DNA from: Microcoleus sp. FACHB-1515
GTDB taxonomy: Bacteria; Cyanobacteriota; Cyanobacteriia; Elainellales; Elainellaceae
Assembly: GCF_014696105.1 (NCBI RefSeq)
Contig: NZ_JACJPO010000008.1
Location: forward strand, 44,218-108,217
DNA: 64,000 bases
Direction of reading: 5' to 3'
The translations under genes and the position numbers were made by a program. Under the pieces are notes generated by a model, which ran no database searches, was not told where the DNA came from, and saw only the letters and a list, made by a program, of their open reading frames with translations. Positions 38,588-47,050 of the stretch are shown one piece after another; the first letter of the stretch is position 1, and each line of letters begins with the position of its first letter.

Positions 38588-38946
38588 AGTTGCGATCGAC
38601 GAGGGAATAGAGCGGTAGCAGTTTCTAATCTAGCGCTGATTTTGCCGCAAATGAAGCACTTCTAGCCGCAGTGTCATCAAAAGTCACGATCGAGCCAGCG
38701 CAATTCAATTCGGTAGTTGCCGCATTGACGATCGCCATTTGGTCGGTGAAATTCGGGGTGATGTGCGGAGCAATCTGACAAATGAATATTCGCGCTTTAA
38801 CAAATTTTCAAATAGCAAGGCAATTTCAAGGCTCTTTGCTGAAGTTTGCGTGAATTGCGATCGCTAATTCGGATTTGTCCAAAGCTTCACCGATACAGTA
38901 AAGTCAACCGCACATCTGCCGCTCCTCTCTCAAGTTGCTGTTCGTC
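38588..38946. other. Divergent intergenic region, no gene seen
   Basis: About 360 bp separate ycf3 from the glycosyltransferase gene. Both promoters should lie here. No RNA gene, repeat or small ORF with a ribosome binding site is evident. Confidence 0.4.
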
Positions 38947-40143
38947 ATGCTGCTTATTAATGTCTTGCTTTTCGCGCTGGCTGTCGTTCTGTTCATTCCG
39001 ATCGCAGTGCTGTTTGGCGAATGCATGGCCGCACTGTGGCCGCTTCGCCATTCGCCTGCATCCAGTTCATCTCGTCCCCGCATCGCTGTACTGATTCCAG
39101 CTCACAATGAAGCGATCGAAATTCGTCGCACGCTTGAAGCGTTGCAGCCTCAGTTGACCGACGCCGATCAGCTTCTTGTTGTGGCGGACAACTGCACCGA
39201 CGATACGGCGGCAATCGCCCGTCACTGTGGGGCAACTGTGATCGAGCGGCAGTCAATTGATCAGCGCGGTAAAGGCTACGCGCTTGATTTTGGCCTGAGT
39301 GCGCTCGAAACAAATCCGCCTGATGTCGTTGTCACAGTGGACGCAGACTGCTGGGTGCACGACGGCGCGATCGACCAGATTGCACGGCAGGCAGCAGTAG
39401 CTCAACGTCCGATTCAAGCGTTGTATCTGATGGAGCAGCCTGCGCGACCAAGTTCCAAAGATGCTGTTTCTGCACTGGCGTTTCTGGTGAAAAATTTGGT
39501 GCGGCCTGCGGGTCTGGCGCAGTTTGGCTTGCCTTGTGCGCTGACCGGAACGGGCATGGCGTTTCCCTGGAAAACCATTCGCGGTGCAGCGTTGGCAAGC
39601 GGCAACATTGTTGAGGATATGCAGCTTGGTTTGGATTTGGCAATCGCCCACGCTGCACCGCAATTTTGCCCGACAGCCAGAGTCACAGGCCGTTTGCCGC
39701 AAGCAAGCCAAGCCGCGAAGACTCAGCGCACTCGTTGGGAACACGGTCACATTCAAACCTTGGTGAAGCAGGTTCCCCGCTTGATCGCGCAGGCGATCGC
39801 GCAAAAGCGATTTGATCTGCTGGCGATCGCGCTGGATTTGAGCGTGCCGCCGCTGTCTTTGCTGGTGATGCTGTGGGCAGCAGGGTTTGGGCTGGCGGTG
39901 ATTGGCGTTTGGTTTGGTGCGTCGAGATGGCCTGCGATCGCGCTGGGAGTCGGCGGACTGCTGATTTTGATGGCGATCGTCAGCGCTTGGGCGAAGCACG
40001 GTCGCACAACAATCTCAGGGCGGACGCTGCTGGCCGTGCCTTTTTACGTGCTTTGGAAAATTCCGCTTTATTTTGCGCTCTTGGTACGGCCTCAGACGCA
40101 GTGGGTACGAACAGAACGGGAAGTCGATTCGCTCAAACCTTAA
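38947..40143 (+). CDS. Membrane glycosyltransferase family 2
   Basis: This is a 398-residue protein starting at an ATG at 38947; a TTG at 38935 is in frame. It has an N-terminal membrane helix (about 3-26), a GT2 domain with IPAHNEAIEI, VADNCTDDTA and the metal-binding DADCW, a QxxRW-like TRWEHGH, and two or three C-terminal membrane helices. It probably extends an exopolysaccharide from the cytoplasmic side of the membrane. Its neighbour downstream is another glycosyltransferase-like gene, 58 bp away. Confidence 0.88.
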   Translation: MLLINVLLFALAVVLFIPIAVLFGECMAALWPLRHSPASSSSRPRIAVLIPAHNEAIEIRRTLEALQPQLTDADQLLVVADNCTDDTAAIARHCGATVIERQSIDQRGKGYALDFGLSALETNPPDVVVTVDADCWVHDGAIDQIARQAAVAQRPIQALYLMEQPARPSSKDAVSALAFLVKNLVRPAGLAQFGLPCALTGTGMAFPWKTIRGAALASGNIVEDMQLGLDLAIAHAAPQFCPTARVTGRLPQASQAAKTQRTRWEHGHIQTLVKQVPRLIAQAIAQKRFDLLAIALDLSVPPLSLLVMLWAAGFGLAVIGVWFGASRWPAIALGVGGLLILMAIVSAWAKHGRTTISGRTLLAVPFYVLWKIPLYFALLVRPQTQWVRTEREVDSLKP

Positions 40144-40201
40144 GGTCATCAGCTAAAGGGACAAACCTTACAAAATCAAACGATAAATATAGGAGGACAC
40201 A

Positions 40202-41221
40202 ATGCGCTTTGTATTTCTAGTTCCTGACCTTGATGCCAGCTTCGCTTGGCAGGTATTCGATCGCACCATGCATCGCATCCCCTCAGCAGCACTGCATGAT
40301 TGGATGCGACATCGACTAATGCGCGTTCAAATCGCACATGGTGGCACGCTCAATCTGATGCGACACTGTCAGACGGCTCGCAGTTGCGGCGTTGAAGCGG
40401 TGCTGGCAACGATGCGGGGGCGCAACACCTACGGAGAGCGGGGCATTGCCAACCTGCCATTTATTCGCTGGGCTGATCGCCGCCCAGACGATGTTTGCAT
40501 TGTGCCGGATTTTGTTACAGCTCTGATTGACGAAGTCGAAGGGCCAGCGATTGCTTACCTGCAAGTTCCGCTTTTTACAAAAGCCAACTTCGACTACAAA
40601 AGCGATCGCGTGCAGCTTTGGACAGACTCGCCGTTTATGCAGGCGATTTGTGAGCAAGCTTATCCCGGTAAGCCTGTGCCGATTGTGCCTAACATTGTGG
40701 ACAACACTGCCTTTCCATTTATTCCTCAGCGCGATCGCGAGTCTGGTTTGGTGTTTGCCTTTCCCCGCAAAGGACCTAAATTTATTGATGCAACTGAAGA
40801 ATGCTATCGGCGCTTGGGCGGGCAGTTCTGGCGGTTTGAGCGCATTGACGGCTTGCCGTTTCACGAACTTGCTCAGCAGTTTCGCCGTCCTCAAGTTTTC
40901 TTAGCTTCGGCTGAGGTCGAAGGCTGCGCTTTGCCGCCGCAGGAATCGATGGCCGCAGGAATTGTGGTTGTTGGAAAAACGGCTCGCGGCGCAAACTTTT
41001 GTATGCAGCATCGAGAAACGGCGATGGCAGCAGAAACACCAGAAGAAGCAGCAAAATGTTTGTTCGAGCTTGAGGACGAAGCATTGCGATCGTACATTTC
41101 TGAACAGGCACATCAATATATCAGCCGCTATTTTCCCGATCGCGAACCGTACCGTTTTTGGCAAGAGACAATTGCTCAGTACAGCGGTCAATCTGTGGCA
41201 GCAATTCGTCAAGCTGCTTAA
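40202..41221 (+). CDS. Glycosyltransferase family 1/4-like protein
   Basis: This is a 339-residue protein with a strong ribosome binding site (ATAGGAGGACACA before ATG). The C-terminal half has the GT-B pattern, with an acidic motif region VFLASAEVEGCALPPQESMAAG that corresponds to the EX7E motif of GT4 enzymes. The N-terminal half is divergent and not typical. It follows the GT2 gene and ends at a strong terminator, so the two form a short operon. Confidence 0.7.
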   Translation: MRFVFLVPDLDASFAWQVFDRTMHRIPSAALHDWMRHRLMRVQIAHGGTLNLMRHCQTARSCGVEAVLATMRGRNTYGERGIANLPFIRWADRRPDDVCIVPDFVTALIDEVEGPAIAYLQVPLFTKANFDYKSDRVQLWTDSPFMQAICEQAYPGKPVPIVPNIVDNTAFPFIPQRDRESGLVFAFPRKGPKFIDATEECYRRLGGQFWRFERIDGLPFHELAQQFRRPQVFLASAEVEGCALPPQESMAAGIVVVGKTARGANFCMQHRETAMAAETPEEAAKCLFELEDEALRSYISEQAHQYISRYFPDREPYRFWQETIAQYSGQSVAAIRQAA

Positions 41222-41290
41222 CGGATTTCGAGCCGAGTTTGTATCACTTGGTTCTTTAGGTTAGGTATTAGCAATGTCAATTTCACGAGA

Positions 41291-41319
41291 AACGCACTCA
41301 TGCTTTGAGTGCGTTTTTT
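41291..41319 (+). terminator. Rho-independent terminator after the glycosyltransferase pair
   Basis: AACGCACTCA (41291-41300), loop TGCTT, and TGAGTGCGTT (41306-41315), then a T-run. The stem is a perfect 10 bp. It ends the transcript of the preceding gene. Confidence 0.9.
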
Positions 41320-41352
41320 GGTTTTTTATTTGTTTTATGAAAAAATAGCGAA

Positions 41353-41548
41353 CTTACCGTAAAGCTACTTACATTCCGTAATTTCCGCAAAAAAGCGCGG
41401 TAAGCTAAAAAAAGATTGTTGGATTACTACTTCGCAATTCCCCAAATGAAGCAGTAATGCGTTTTGTACATTGCCCCAGTTTTGAGAAAAATAGCAACTG
41501 CTGTGCTCATCTTTCTTCGTAAAGTAGCTTCATTCAACTAGCAGTTGC
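41353..41548. other. Structured intergenic region with three hairpins
   Basis: Three separate inverted repeats lie in 200 bp without coding potential: CTTACCG/CGGTAAG (41353-41359 and 41398-41404), ATTACT-a-CTTC/GAAG-c-AGTAAT (41423-41433 and 41448-41458), and GCAACTGCT/AGCAGTTGC (41494-41502 and 41540-41548). It may be a structured leader, a small RNA or a remnant repeat element. Confidence 0.45.
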
Positions 41549-41555
41549 GAAAGTA

Positions 41556-41583
41556 TTGACTAAAACTCCAAACTTGCTAATTC
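41556..41583 (+). promoter_or_regulatory. rffA: Possible rffA promoter
   Basis: TTGACT (41556-41561) and TAATTC (41578-41583) with 16 bp between fit a sigma-70 type promoter about 100 bp before the rffA start. The -10 match is imperfect. Confidence 0.35.
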
Positions 41584-41685
41584 TATTTTGTTCATGCTCT
41601 CGATCGTCAAAAACAGAGTTACCAATAGGCTTTTCTAGTCAATTATTTACTAACGTTGTGTCTCTATTCACTGATGGAGGAAGGT

Positions 41686-42819
41686 ATGTTGTGCATTCCT
41701 TTTAATCGACCCTTTGCGATTGGAAAAGAGTTTGAATATATTCAGCAGGCAGTCACCAGCGGGCATACAGCAGGAGATGGCGCATTTACCCGAAAGTGCA
41801 GCCAGCTACTTGCGGAGGAATTGGGCGCTAATAAAGTTTTGCTCACAACCTCTTGCACTCATGCGCTTGAAATCATGGCGTTGCTGCTTGATCTTCAACC
41901 TGGTGATGAAGTGATTGTGCCATCTTTCACTTTTGTTTCAACGCTCAATCCCTTTGTGCTTAGAGGCGCAAAACCTGTTTTTGTTGATATTCGTCCTGAC
42001 ACCTTAAATATGGACGAAACGCAGATTGAGAAACACATCAATACCAAAACAAGAGCGATCGTGCCTGTTCACTATGCAGGCGTGGGTTGCGAAATGGACA
42101 GCATTTTAGAAACCGCTTCCGAATACGGCGTCACTGTTTTAGAAGACAATGCTCATGGCCTGTTTGGTCGCTACAAAAATAGGCAGCTTGGCACGTTTGG
42201 CGCAATGGCCGCGCAAAGCTTTCACGACACTAAAAACTTTTCCTGTGGTGAAGGTGGTGCCCTGCTCATCAACGATCCGTTCTACATCGAACGCGCAGAA
42301 ATTCTGCGCGAGAAAGGAACCGATCGCAGCCGCTTTTTCCGAGGCCAGGTTGACAAATACACCTGGGTTGATGTTGGCTCCAGCTATTTGCCGTCGGATA
42401 TGTTGGCCGCTTATCTTTACGCTCAGCTTGAAGCACGTCAGCAGATTCAAGCCAAGCGCCAGCAGATTTGGCAGTACTATTACGAACATCTGCAAGACTG
42501 GGCTGAAGCGCAGAACGTACAGCTCCCCACTGTGCCCGCCCATTGTGACCAGGCCTATCACATGTTCTATCTACTGCTGCCGTCGCTAGAGCAACGGCAA
42601 AGCTTGATCGGTCATCTCAAGGCGCAAGGCGTTTCAAGCGTCTTTCACTATTTGCCGCTGCATCTGTCGCAGATGGGCCGCCGATTTGGAGGAAAAGAAG
42701 GCAACTGCCCCGTGACTGAGTCGGTTAGCGATCGCCTGTTGCGCTTGCCCTTCTTCAACAGCTTCACCGAAGCCGAGCAAGCGCAAGTCGTCGCGGCGAT
42801 TCGGAGTTTCCGCTGCTAG
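41686..42819 (+). CDS. rffA: dTDP-4-amino-4,6-dideoxygalactose transaminase
   Basis: RffA (WecE) makes dTDP-4-amino-4,6-dideoxygalactose from the 4-keto-6-deoxy sugar with glutamate and PLP. The 377-residue protein matches E. coli WecE closely throughout, for example VIVPSFTFVST, AIVPVHYAGV, REKGT-RS-FFRGQVDKYTW and LLRLPFFNSF. The PLP lysine is K183 (SFHDTKNFSCGEGG). I start at the ATG at 41686 after GGAGGAAGGT; a longer frame to 41656 is less likely. No rmlA/rmlB pair is adjacent, so the substrate must come from elsewhere. Confidence 0.94.
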   Translation: MLCIPFNRPFAIGKEFEYIQQAVTSGHTAGDGAFTRKCSQLLAEELGANKVLLTTSCTHALEIMALLLDLQPGDEVIVPSFTFVSTLNPFVLRGAKPVFVDIRPDTLNMDETQIEKHINTKTRAIVPVHYAGVGCEMDSILETASEYGVTVLEDNAHGLFGRYKNRQLGTFGAMAAQSFHDTKNFSCGEGGALLINDPFYIERAEILREKGTDRSRFFRGQVDKYTWVDVGSSYLPSDMLAAYLYAQLEARQQIQAKRQQIWQYYYEHLQDWAEAQNVQLPTVPAHCDQAYHMFYLLLPSLEQRQSLIGHLKAQGVSSVFHYLPLHLSQMGRRFGGKEGNCPVTESVSDRLLRLPFFNSFTEAEQAQVVAAIRSFRC

Positions 42820-42920
42820 CGATCGTCCTGACAGGGTGCATCTATTTTTTCGCTAAGACCAACTCACAAATTTCAGCAAATCGGCGAGTTGTCGAACCTA
42901 AGTATGTTTGCCCTACTGCG

Positions 42921-43619
42921 TCAGGTTGGGTCTGAGGGCGGCGTGACAACTGCGTCCTTTGCCTTGGCACGTTCTTCTTTTTTCTTGCGATCGGCTTTGA
43001 GAATGTCCTGCATCACAATCTGCGCTTGCGTAATCTTTTCGAGATTGCTGCGGTAGAGTTCTAGATCTTTCTGGACTTTATCAGCGGGCAGATGAAGCAC
43101 CTGAGACAGCTCACCAAGCGCATCATTCCGGCGCTTTTCATCCTTCACCAGATCGGCGTCCATCTGCTCTAGCAAAGCATAGACACCAACCGCGAACAAA
43201 CGGCTATATTTGAATTTGTCTTGAGCCGCGATCGAGCGAAGCTCACTCACCAAACTGTTGCCGTCACTTGGCTGTGGCAGTTGAGCCAGCAAATCAGACA
43301 GCGAAATTTGAGCAGCGGCACTTTGCAACCGTTCAGCATCTTGCCGATAGCGATGCGGGTCGCCTTGAACGGCTTGACAAAGCGCATTGAAAATCGATTC
43401 TTTGTCGCGATCGGGTTGATAGCCCTGCATGAAGCGATCGAATGTCGTAACAACGCCCAAGGCATAAAGCGCATCATAGCGAAAGTCAACATTGACCGAA
43501 AGCAGATGCATTTCAACCATCAACTCTTCAACCACGCGACGGTAGATCGAGTTGATTGGGCGAGTGTGAGCCGCGTAGAAGGCTCGCTTGGTGTCAGAAA
43601 CAGTGCGGACGTGGTTCAC
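42921..43619 (-). CDS. thf1: Thf1/Psb29, photosystem II biogenesis protein
   Basis: Thf1 (Psb29, Psp29) is a thylakoid-associated helical protein that stabilises FtsH protease complexes and photosystem II repair. The 232-residue protein begins with GTG; NHVRTVSDTKRAFYAAHTRP and IYRRVVEELMVEMHLLSVN are family signatures. The charged C-terminal segment (about 190-225) is a coiled coil. It lies in a region with photosynthesis-related genes but no obvious operon. Confidence 0.95.
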   Translation of the reverse strand: MNHVRTVSDTKRAFYAAHTRPINSIYRRVVEELMVEMHLLSVNVDFRYDALYALGVVTTFDRFMQGYQPDRDKESIFNALCQAVQGDPHRYRQDAERLQSAAAQISLSDLLAQLPQPSDGNSLVSELRSIAAQDKFKYSRLFAVGVYALLEQMDADLVKDEKRRNDALGELSQVLHLPADKVQKDLELYRSNLEKITQAQIVMQDILKADRKKKEERAKAKDAVVTPPSDPT

Positions 43620-43793
43620 AGCAGGCTCATCATAGGCAACAGATCTTCATTCTCTCGCTTTGCGGCGAGTTTGCCAAGGTTTGAATGTTTCGCCTCTCGA
43701 TTCCGCAGTGCGTCATCTGCCGTTGTAATGTCAACGCTCGGATTTTTGATAAGGTCTCGATCGCCAGCTTGCGGAACGCCATTGCCGCCTGCC

Positions 43794-44818
43794 ATGCAGA
43801 ACAAGTGCAAGCTGGGCGGAGCGCTTTGTCTAGGGCTGGCAGTTTGCGGAATGCACTGTCTGGCAATGAACGCCACTGTTTTTCATGCTGCTACCATTCG
43901 TTTGTCACGCTTCAGCGAAATTGATAATGCTTTTCTGGCGATCGTAATTGCTGTTGCTGCCCTTTTGATCATCGTCTTGGCACTGCTAGCTTCTTTTTTT
44001 AGTCGTCGATCAAGCGCCGAAATTGCTTGAACAGATGTCCTGCAACAAAGTGAAATTCGGCTCGAAAAGTTGGTGCAGCAGCGCACTCAGGAACTCGAAG
44101 CGGAAAAACAAATTTCAGAAACAGCAAACCAAGCCAAAACTGAATTCCTCTCTTACATTAGTCATGAGCTACGAACGCCACTGGCAAGCATTATTAGCTT
44201 TTCAAGAATCTTGCAGCAAACGTTTGGCACACTCAATCCTAAGCAACAGCAATATACTGAAATTATTCAATCCTCTGGTCAGTATTTGCTAGAGCTAATT
44301 AACGATCTGCTTGACCTGTCAAAGATTGAGGCGAATCAAGAAGAGTTAGCTTTAGAAATTGTTTCGATCGAAGAAGTTTGTCAAACTGTTTTGTCGCTCG
44401 TGCGCGAACAAGCGAATGCTCGTCAGCTTCAGCTTCACTGCGCGATCGAACCAAATTTGAGCGTCTGCATGGCCGACAAACGCTGCTTGAAACAAATTTT
44501 GCTCAACCTTCTTGCCAATGCAGTCAGCTACACGCAAGACGGCTCAGTTACTGTGCGCGTGACGCAATCGGCCACTGCGATCGATTTTGCCGTCATTGAT
44601 ACTGGAATTGGCATTAGCCCCAGCGATCAAGATCTGCTGTTTCAGCCGTTTCAACAAGTCGGGAGCCGCGATCGATCGTCGGGTACAGGCTTAGGACTCG
44701 CACTTTCACGTAGATTGGCTCGGCTGCACGGCGGCGAATCACCTGCGAATCTACGCTAGACGCAGGCAGTTGTTTTACGCTGCATCTGCCGATGCGCGAT
44801 ATCTCTGACAGTCAATAA
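43794..44818 (+). pseudogene. MHYT-domain histidine kinase, broken by a stop codon and a frameshift
   Basis: The frame from 43794 encodes the last MHYT-type segment (GLAVCGMHCLAMN) and a membrane helix, then meets TGA at 44028-44030. The same frame continues with LEKLVQQRTQELEAEKQ and a histidine kinase: H-box SYISHELRTPLAS, N-box LLNLLANAVSYT, G1 DTGIGIS and G2 GTGLGLAL. It stops at 44759 because a base is missing near 44733-44735. In the next frame the expected kinase end, RITCESTLDAGSCFTLHLPM, runs to TAA at 44816-44818. The 5' end of the MHYT domain is also missing. TGA could come from CGA by one transition. A cytosolic kinase fragment from 44070 could still be made. Confidence 0.8.
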
Positions 44819-44821
44819 GCC

Positions 44822-45532
44822 CTACATCCAAGACGAGAGCGATCGCCGCTTGCGAATATCCATCGTGTTCACCAAGCTGTTTTCGTCCCAGTCGAGCGTA
44901 TGGCTCGCTTCCGCAGGGACAACCGTGACGGTGGGGGATGCAGGCTGCGACTGAGCCACACGCGGTTTCGATCGCGGTGTGGTTAGAGTGGGCGGCATCT
45001 GGTAAGCAGTCGGGGCAGAAGCCTGAGCCAGATTGCTTGTAGCCGTTTTAGGCGGTTGAACGATCGCAGGCGGACGTTTTGCGGTGGAGGAAGCGCTGTG
45101 CAGGCGTTGCGGTTGGGGCGATCGATTCATCAGTTGTGAAATCACGATTGAACCTACACCACACCCTAAAATAATTGCACCAAGCGATCGATAAGGAATC
45201 GTCGGCTGTTCAGCTTGAATTGTAGGTGGCGTCGCGATCGGCGTTGGACTGGCCGGAGAAACCGCTGTGGTGGGAGCAGCAGAGGCAACTGGACTGGGCG
45301 CGGCGATCGGCTGGGGTGGTGGAAACAGTTCGTGCAGGGCAATGCGGCGTGAAACAGTCGGATCGAGCAGCGTGGCGATCGATCCGCTAATCAGGATCAG
45401 TGCGATCGCCCAAATGCCGCCCCAAAAAATCAGGGGGCGCTGCTGGAGAAGCTGAACGAGAAACATCTTGAGCTGTGCCGAGAACCGAGATGCTTGCGGC
45501 TGATGTGGCGTTTCGCGCTGAGGATTTACCAT
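44822..45532 (-). CDS. Membrane protein of unknown function, Pro/Ala-rich
   Basis: This is a 236-residue protein with two hydrophobic segments (about 30-57, 115-132) separated by a Pro/Ala/Thr-rich stretch. The C-terminal half is polar, again Pro-rich, and ends in DIRKRRSLSSWM. No domain is recognised. Its 3' end lies 3 bp from the kinase pseudogene, in convergent orientation. Confidence 0.65.
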   Translation of the reverse strand: MVNPQRETPHQPQASRFSAQLKMFLVQLLQQRPLIFWGGIWAIALILISGSIATLLDPTVSRRIALHELFPPPQPIAAPSPVASAAPTTAVSPASPTPIATPPTIQAEQPTIPYRSLGAIILGCGVGSIVISQLMNRSPQPQRLHSASSTAKRPPAIVQPPKTATSNLAQASAPTAYQMPPTLTTPRSKPRVAQSQPASPTVTVVPAEASHTLDWDENSLVNTMDIRKRRSLSSWM

Positions 45533-45833
45533 ACTTCCTGCTCAAGGACGCAGTTGCTTAAATTTTTATCCGAATATTCTAAGCACTAAGAGGTCAACTG
45601 ACTAGCGCTAAAAGGTAGAAGATCTGCGATCGCCACTCATACGGAAAGCAATATGAGCCGAATGCGACAAGTGACAGTTTCTAGATTGAGGTATTGGAGT
45701 CGTTGTCAGCCCCGGCTCTGAGCGAAAGCGACTGTACGTGGGAATACTACTGACAGCAATCTTCTCGTTGCTAAATTGACACCGTGCAAGCCAGCGGATT
45801 GGTTTACAAGTGGAAAATCTCGATCGCGCAGTC

Positions 45834-46880
45834 ATGGCAAATTCGGAACATCTGGCGCTGCTTCGGCAAGGAGTGGGCACTTGGAATCACTGGCGCAAAC
45901 AGCACGCAGAAGTCAGCCCTAACCTGATGCAGGCCGATCTAGAGCAGGCGAAACTGCGCGAAATTACCCTGGAGCAAGCTGACCTGCGCGAAGTATCGCT
46001 GACCTGTGCGGACGTGTGCATGGCAAATTTGCGATCGGCAGATTTACAGGGCGCAAATTTGAAGGAAGCGCTGCTGTATACGGCAGATTTGAGCCATGCC
46101 AATTTGCGATCGAGCAACTTAATCGGTGCTGATCTGCGCGAAGCAACGCTGATCGAGGCAGATTTGAGCCATGCCAAACTGCATATGGCTTCGCTGGTGA
46201 TGGCAAATTTACGCAGTGCCAAACTGCGCGAAGCCGATTTGGGCGAGGCGAACTTGAGCCACGCGACGCTAAGCCACGTGGATTTATGCATGGCAAATTT
46301 GCAGGCGGCCAATCTCAGCCGCGCCGATTTGCGCGAAGCCGCACTCTATACAGCCGACTTGCGACAAGCAGTTTTGTATATGGCAAATCTCAGTCAGGCC
46401 GATTTGCGCGAGGCCACGTTGAGTCAGGCAAATTTGCGCGAAGTAGATTTGCGTGAAGCGAACTTGGGGCGGACGGTATTTTGCATCGCCAATCTGATTG
46501 GGGCGACCTTGTTCAAGGCAAACTTGGTGCAGGCCAATCTCAGCATGGCGAATTTATGTATGGCGAATTTAAGCCATGCCGACTTGACGCGATCGACCTT
46601 GATGGGCGCCAATCTGATTGGGGCAAATCTCTATACAGCCTCGCTGGTGGATGCCAATTTGATCGAAGCGGATTTGCGCGAAGCAACGCTCAGCCATGCG
46701 GATCTAAGGCTGGCAAATCTCAGACAGGCCAATCTCAGCATGGCAAATCTCAGTCAGGCAAGTTTGGTGGACGCAGATTTGCGCCATGCCAATTTGCGTC
46801 AGGCGAATTTGTGGGGAGCGGATTTGACCGGGGCTTGCTTGAGCGGGGCAATTATGCCAGATGGATCGATGCGTCCATAG
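45834..46880 (+). CDS. Pentapeptide-repeat protein
   Basis: This is a 348-residue protein. I prefer the ATG at 45834 (MANSEHLALLRQGVGTWNHWR, a usual start for the family) over a GTG at 45810. After about 30 residues it is one run of A(D/N)LxX pentapeptides, roughly 60 of them, expected to form a right-handed quadrilateral beta-helix. There is no signal peptide or membrane segment. Methionine is unusually common just before the repeat core (CMANL, YMANL, SMANL, VMANL). Family members range from gyrase-mimicking proteins to unknowns. Confidence 0.9.
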   Translation: MANSEHLALLRQGVGTWNHWRKQHAEVSPNLMQADLEQAKLREITLEQADLREVSLTCADVCMANLRSADLQGANLKEALLYTADLSHANLRSSNLIGADLREATLIEADLSHAKLHMASLVMANLRSAKLREADLGEANLSHATLSHVDLCMANLQAANLSRADLREAALYTADLRQAVLYMANLSQADLREATLSQANLREVDLREANLGRTVFCIANLIGATLFKANLVQANLSMANLCMANLSHADLTRSTLMGANLIGANLYTASLVDANLIEADLREATLSHADLRLANLRQANLSMANLSQASLVDADLRHANLRQANLWGADLTGACLSGAIMPDGSMRP

Positions 46881-47050
46881 CATTTGCTTGGCGATTCTCT
46901 TAATGTGTGCTGCAATGCGTGCTGCGCGATTTTGCCAACAGTCTTGCGATCGCTGCAAAAAGTCCGTCACGCATACTGTCACTACAACACCCATTCACCC
47001 CATCGGTCTGCTAGATTGTCTAAGCGATCGCCCCTTGAGGAGTGAATGAG

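Noticed and set aside
43221..44030. 269-residue frame antisense to thf1 leading into the kinase fragment
   Set aside because: Only its last 80 residues resemble an MHYT segment; the rest is antisense to the clear thf1 gene. I treat the end as part of the kinase pseudogene.
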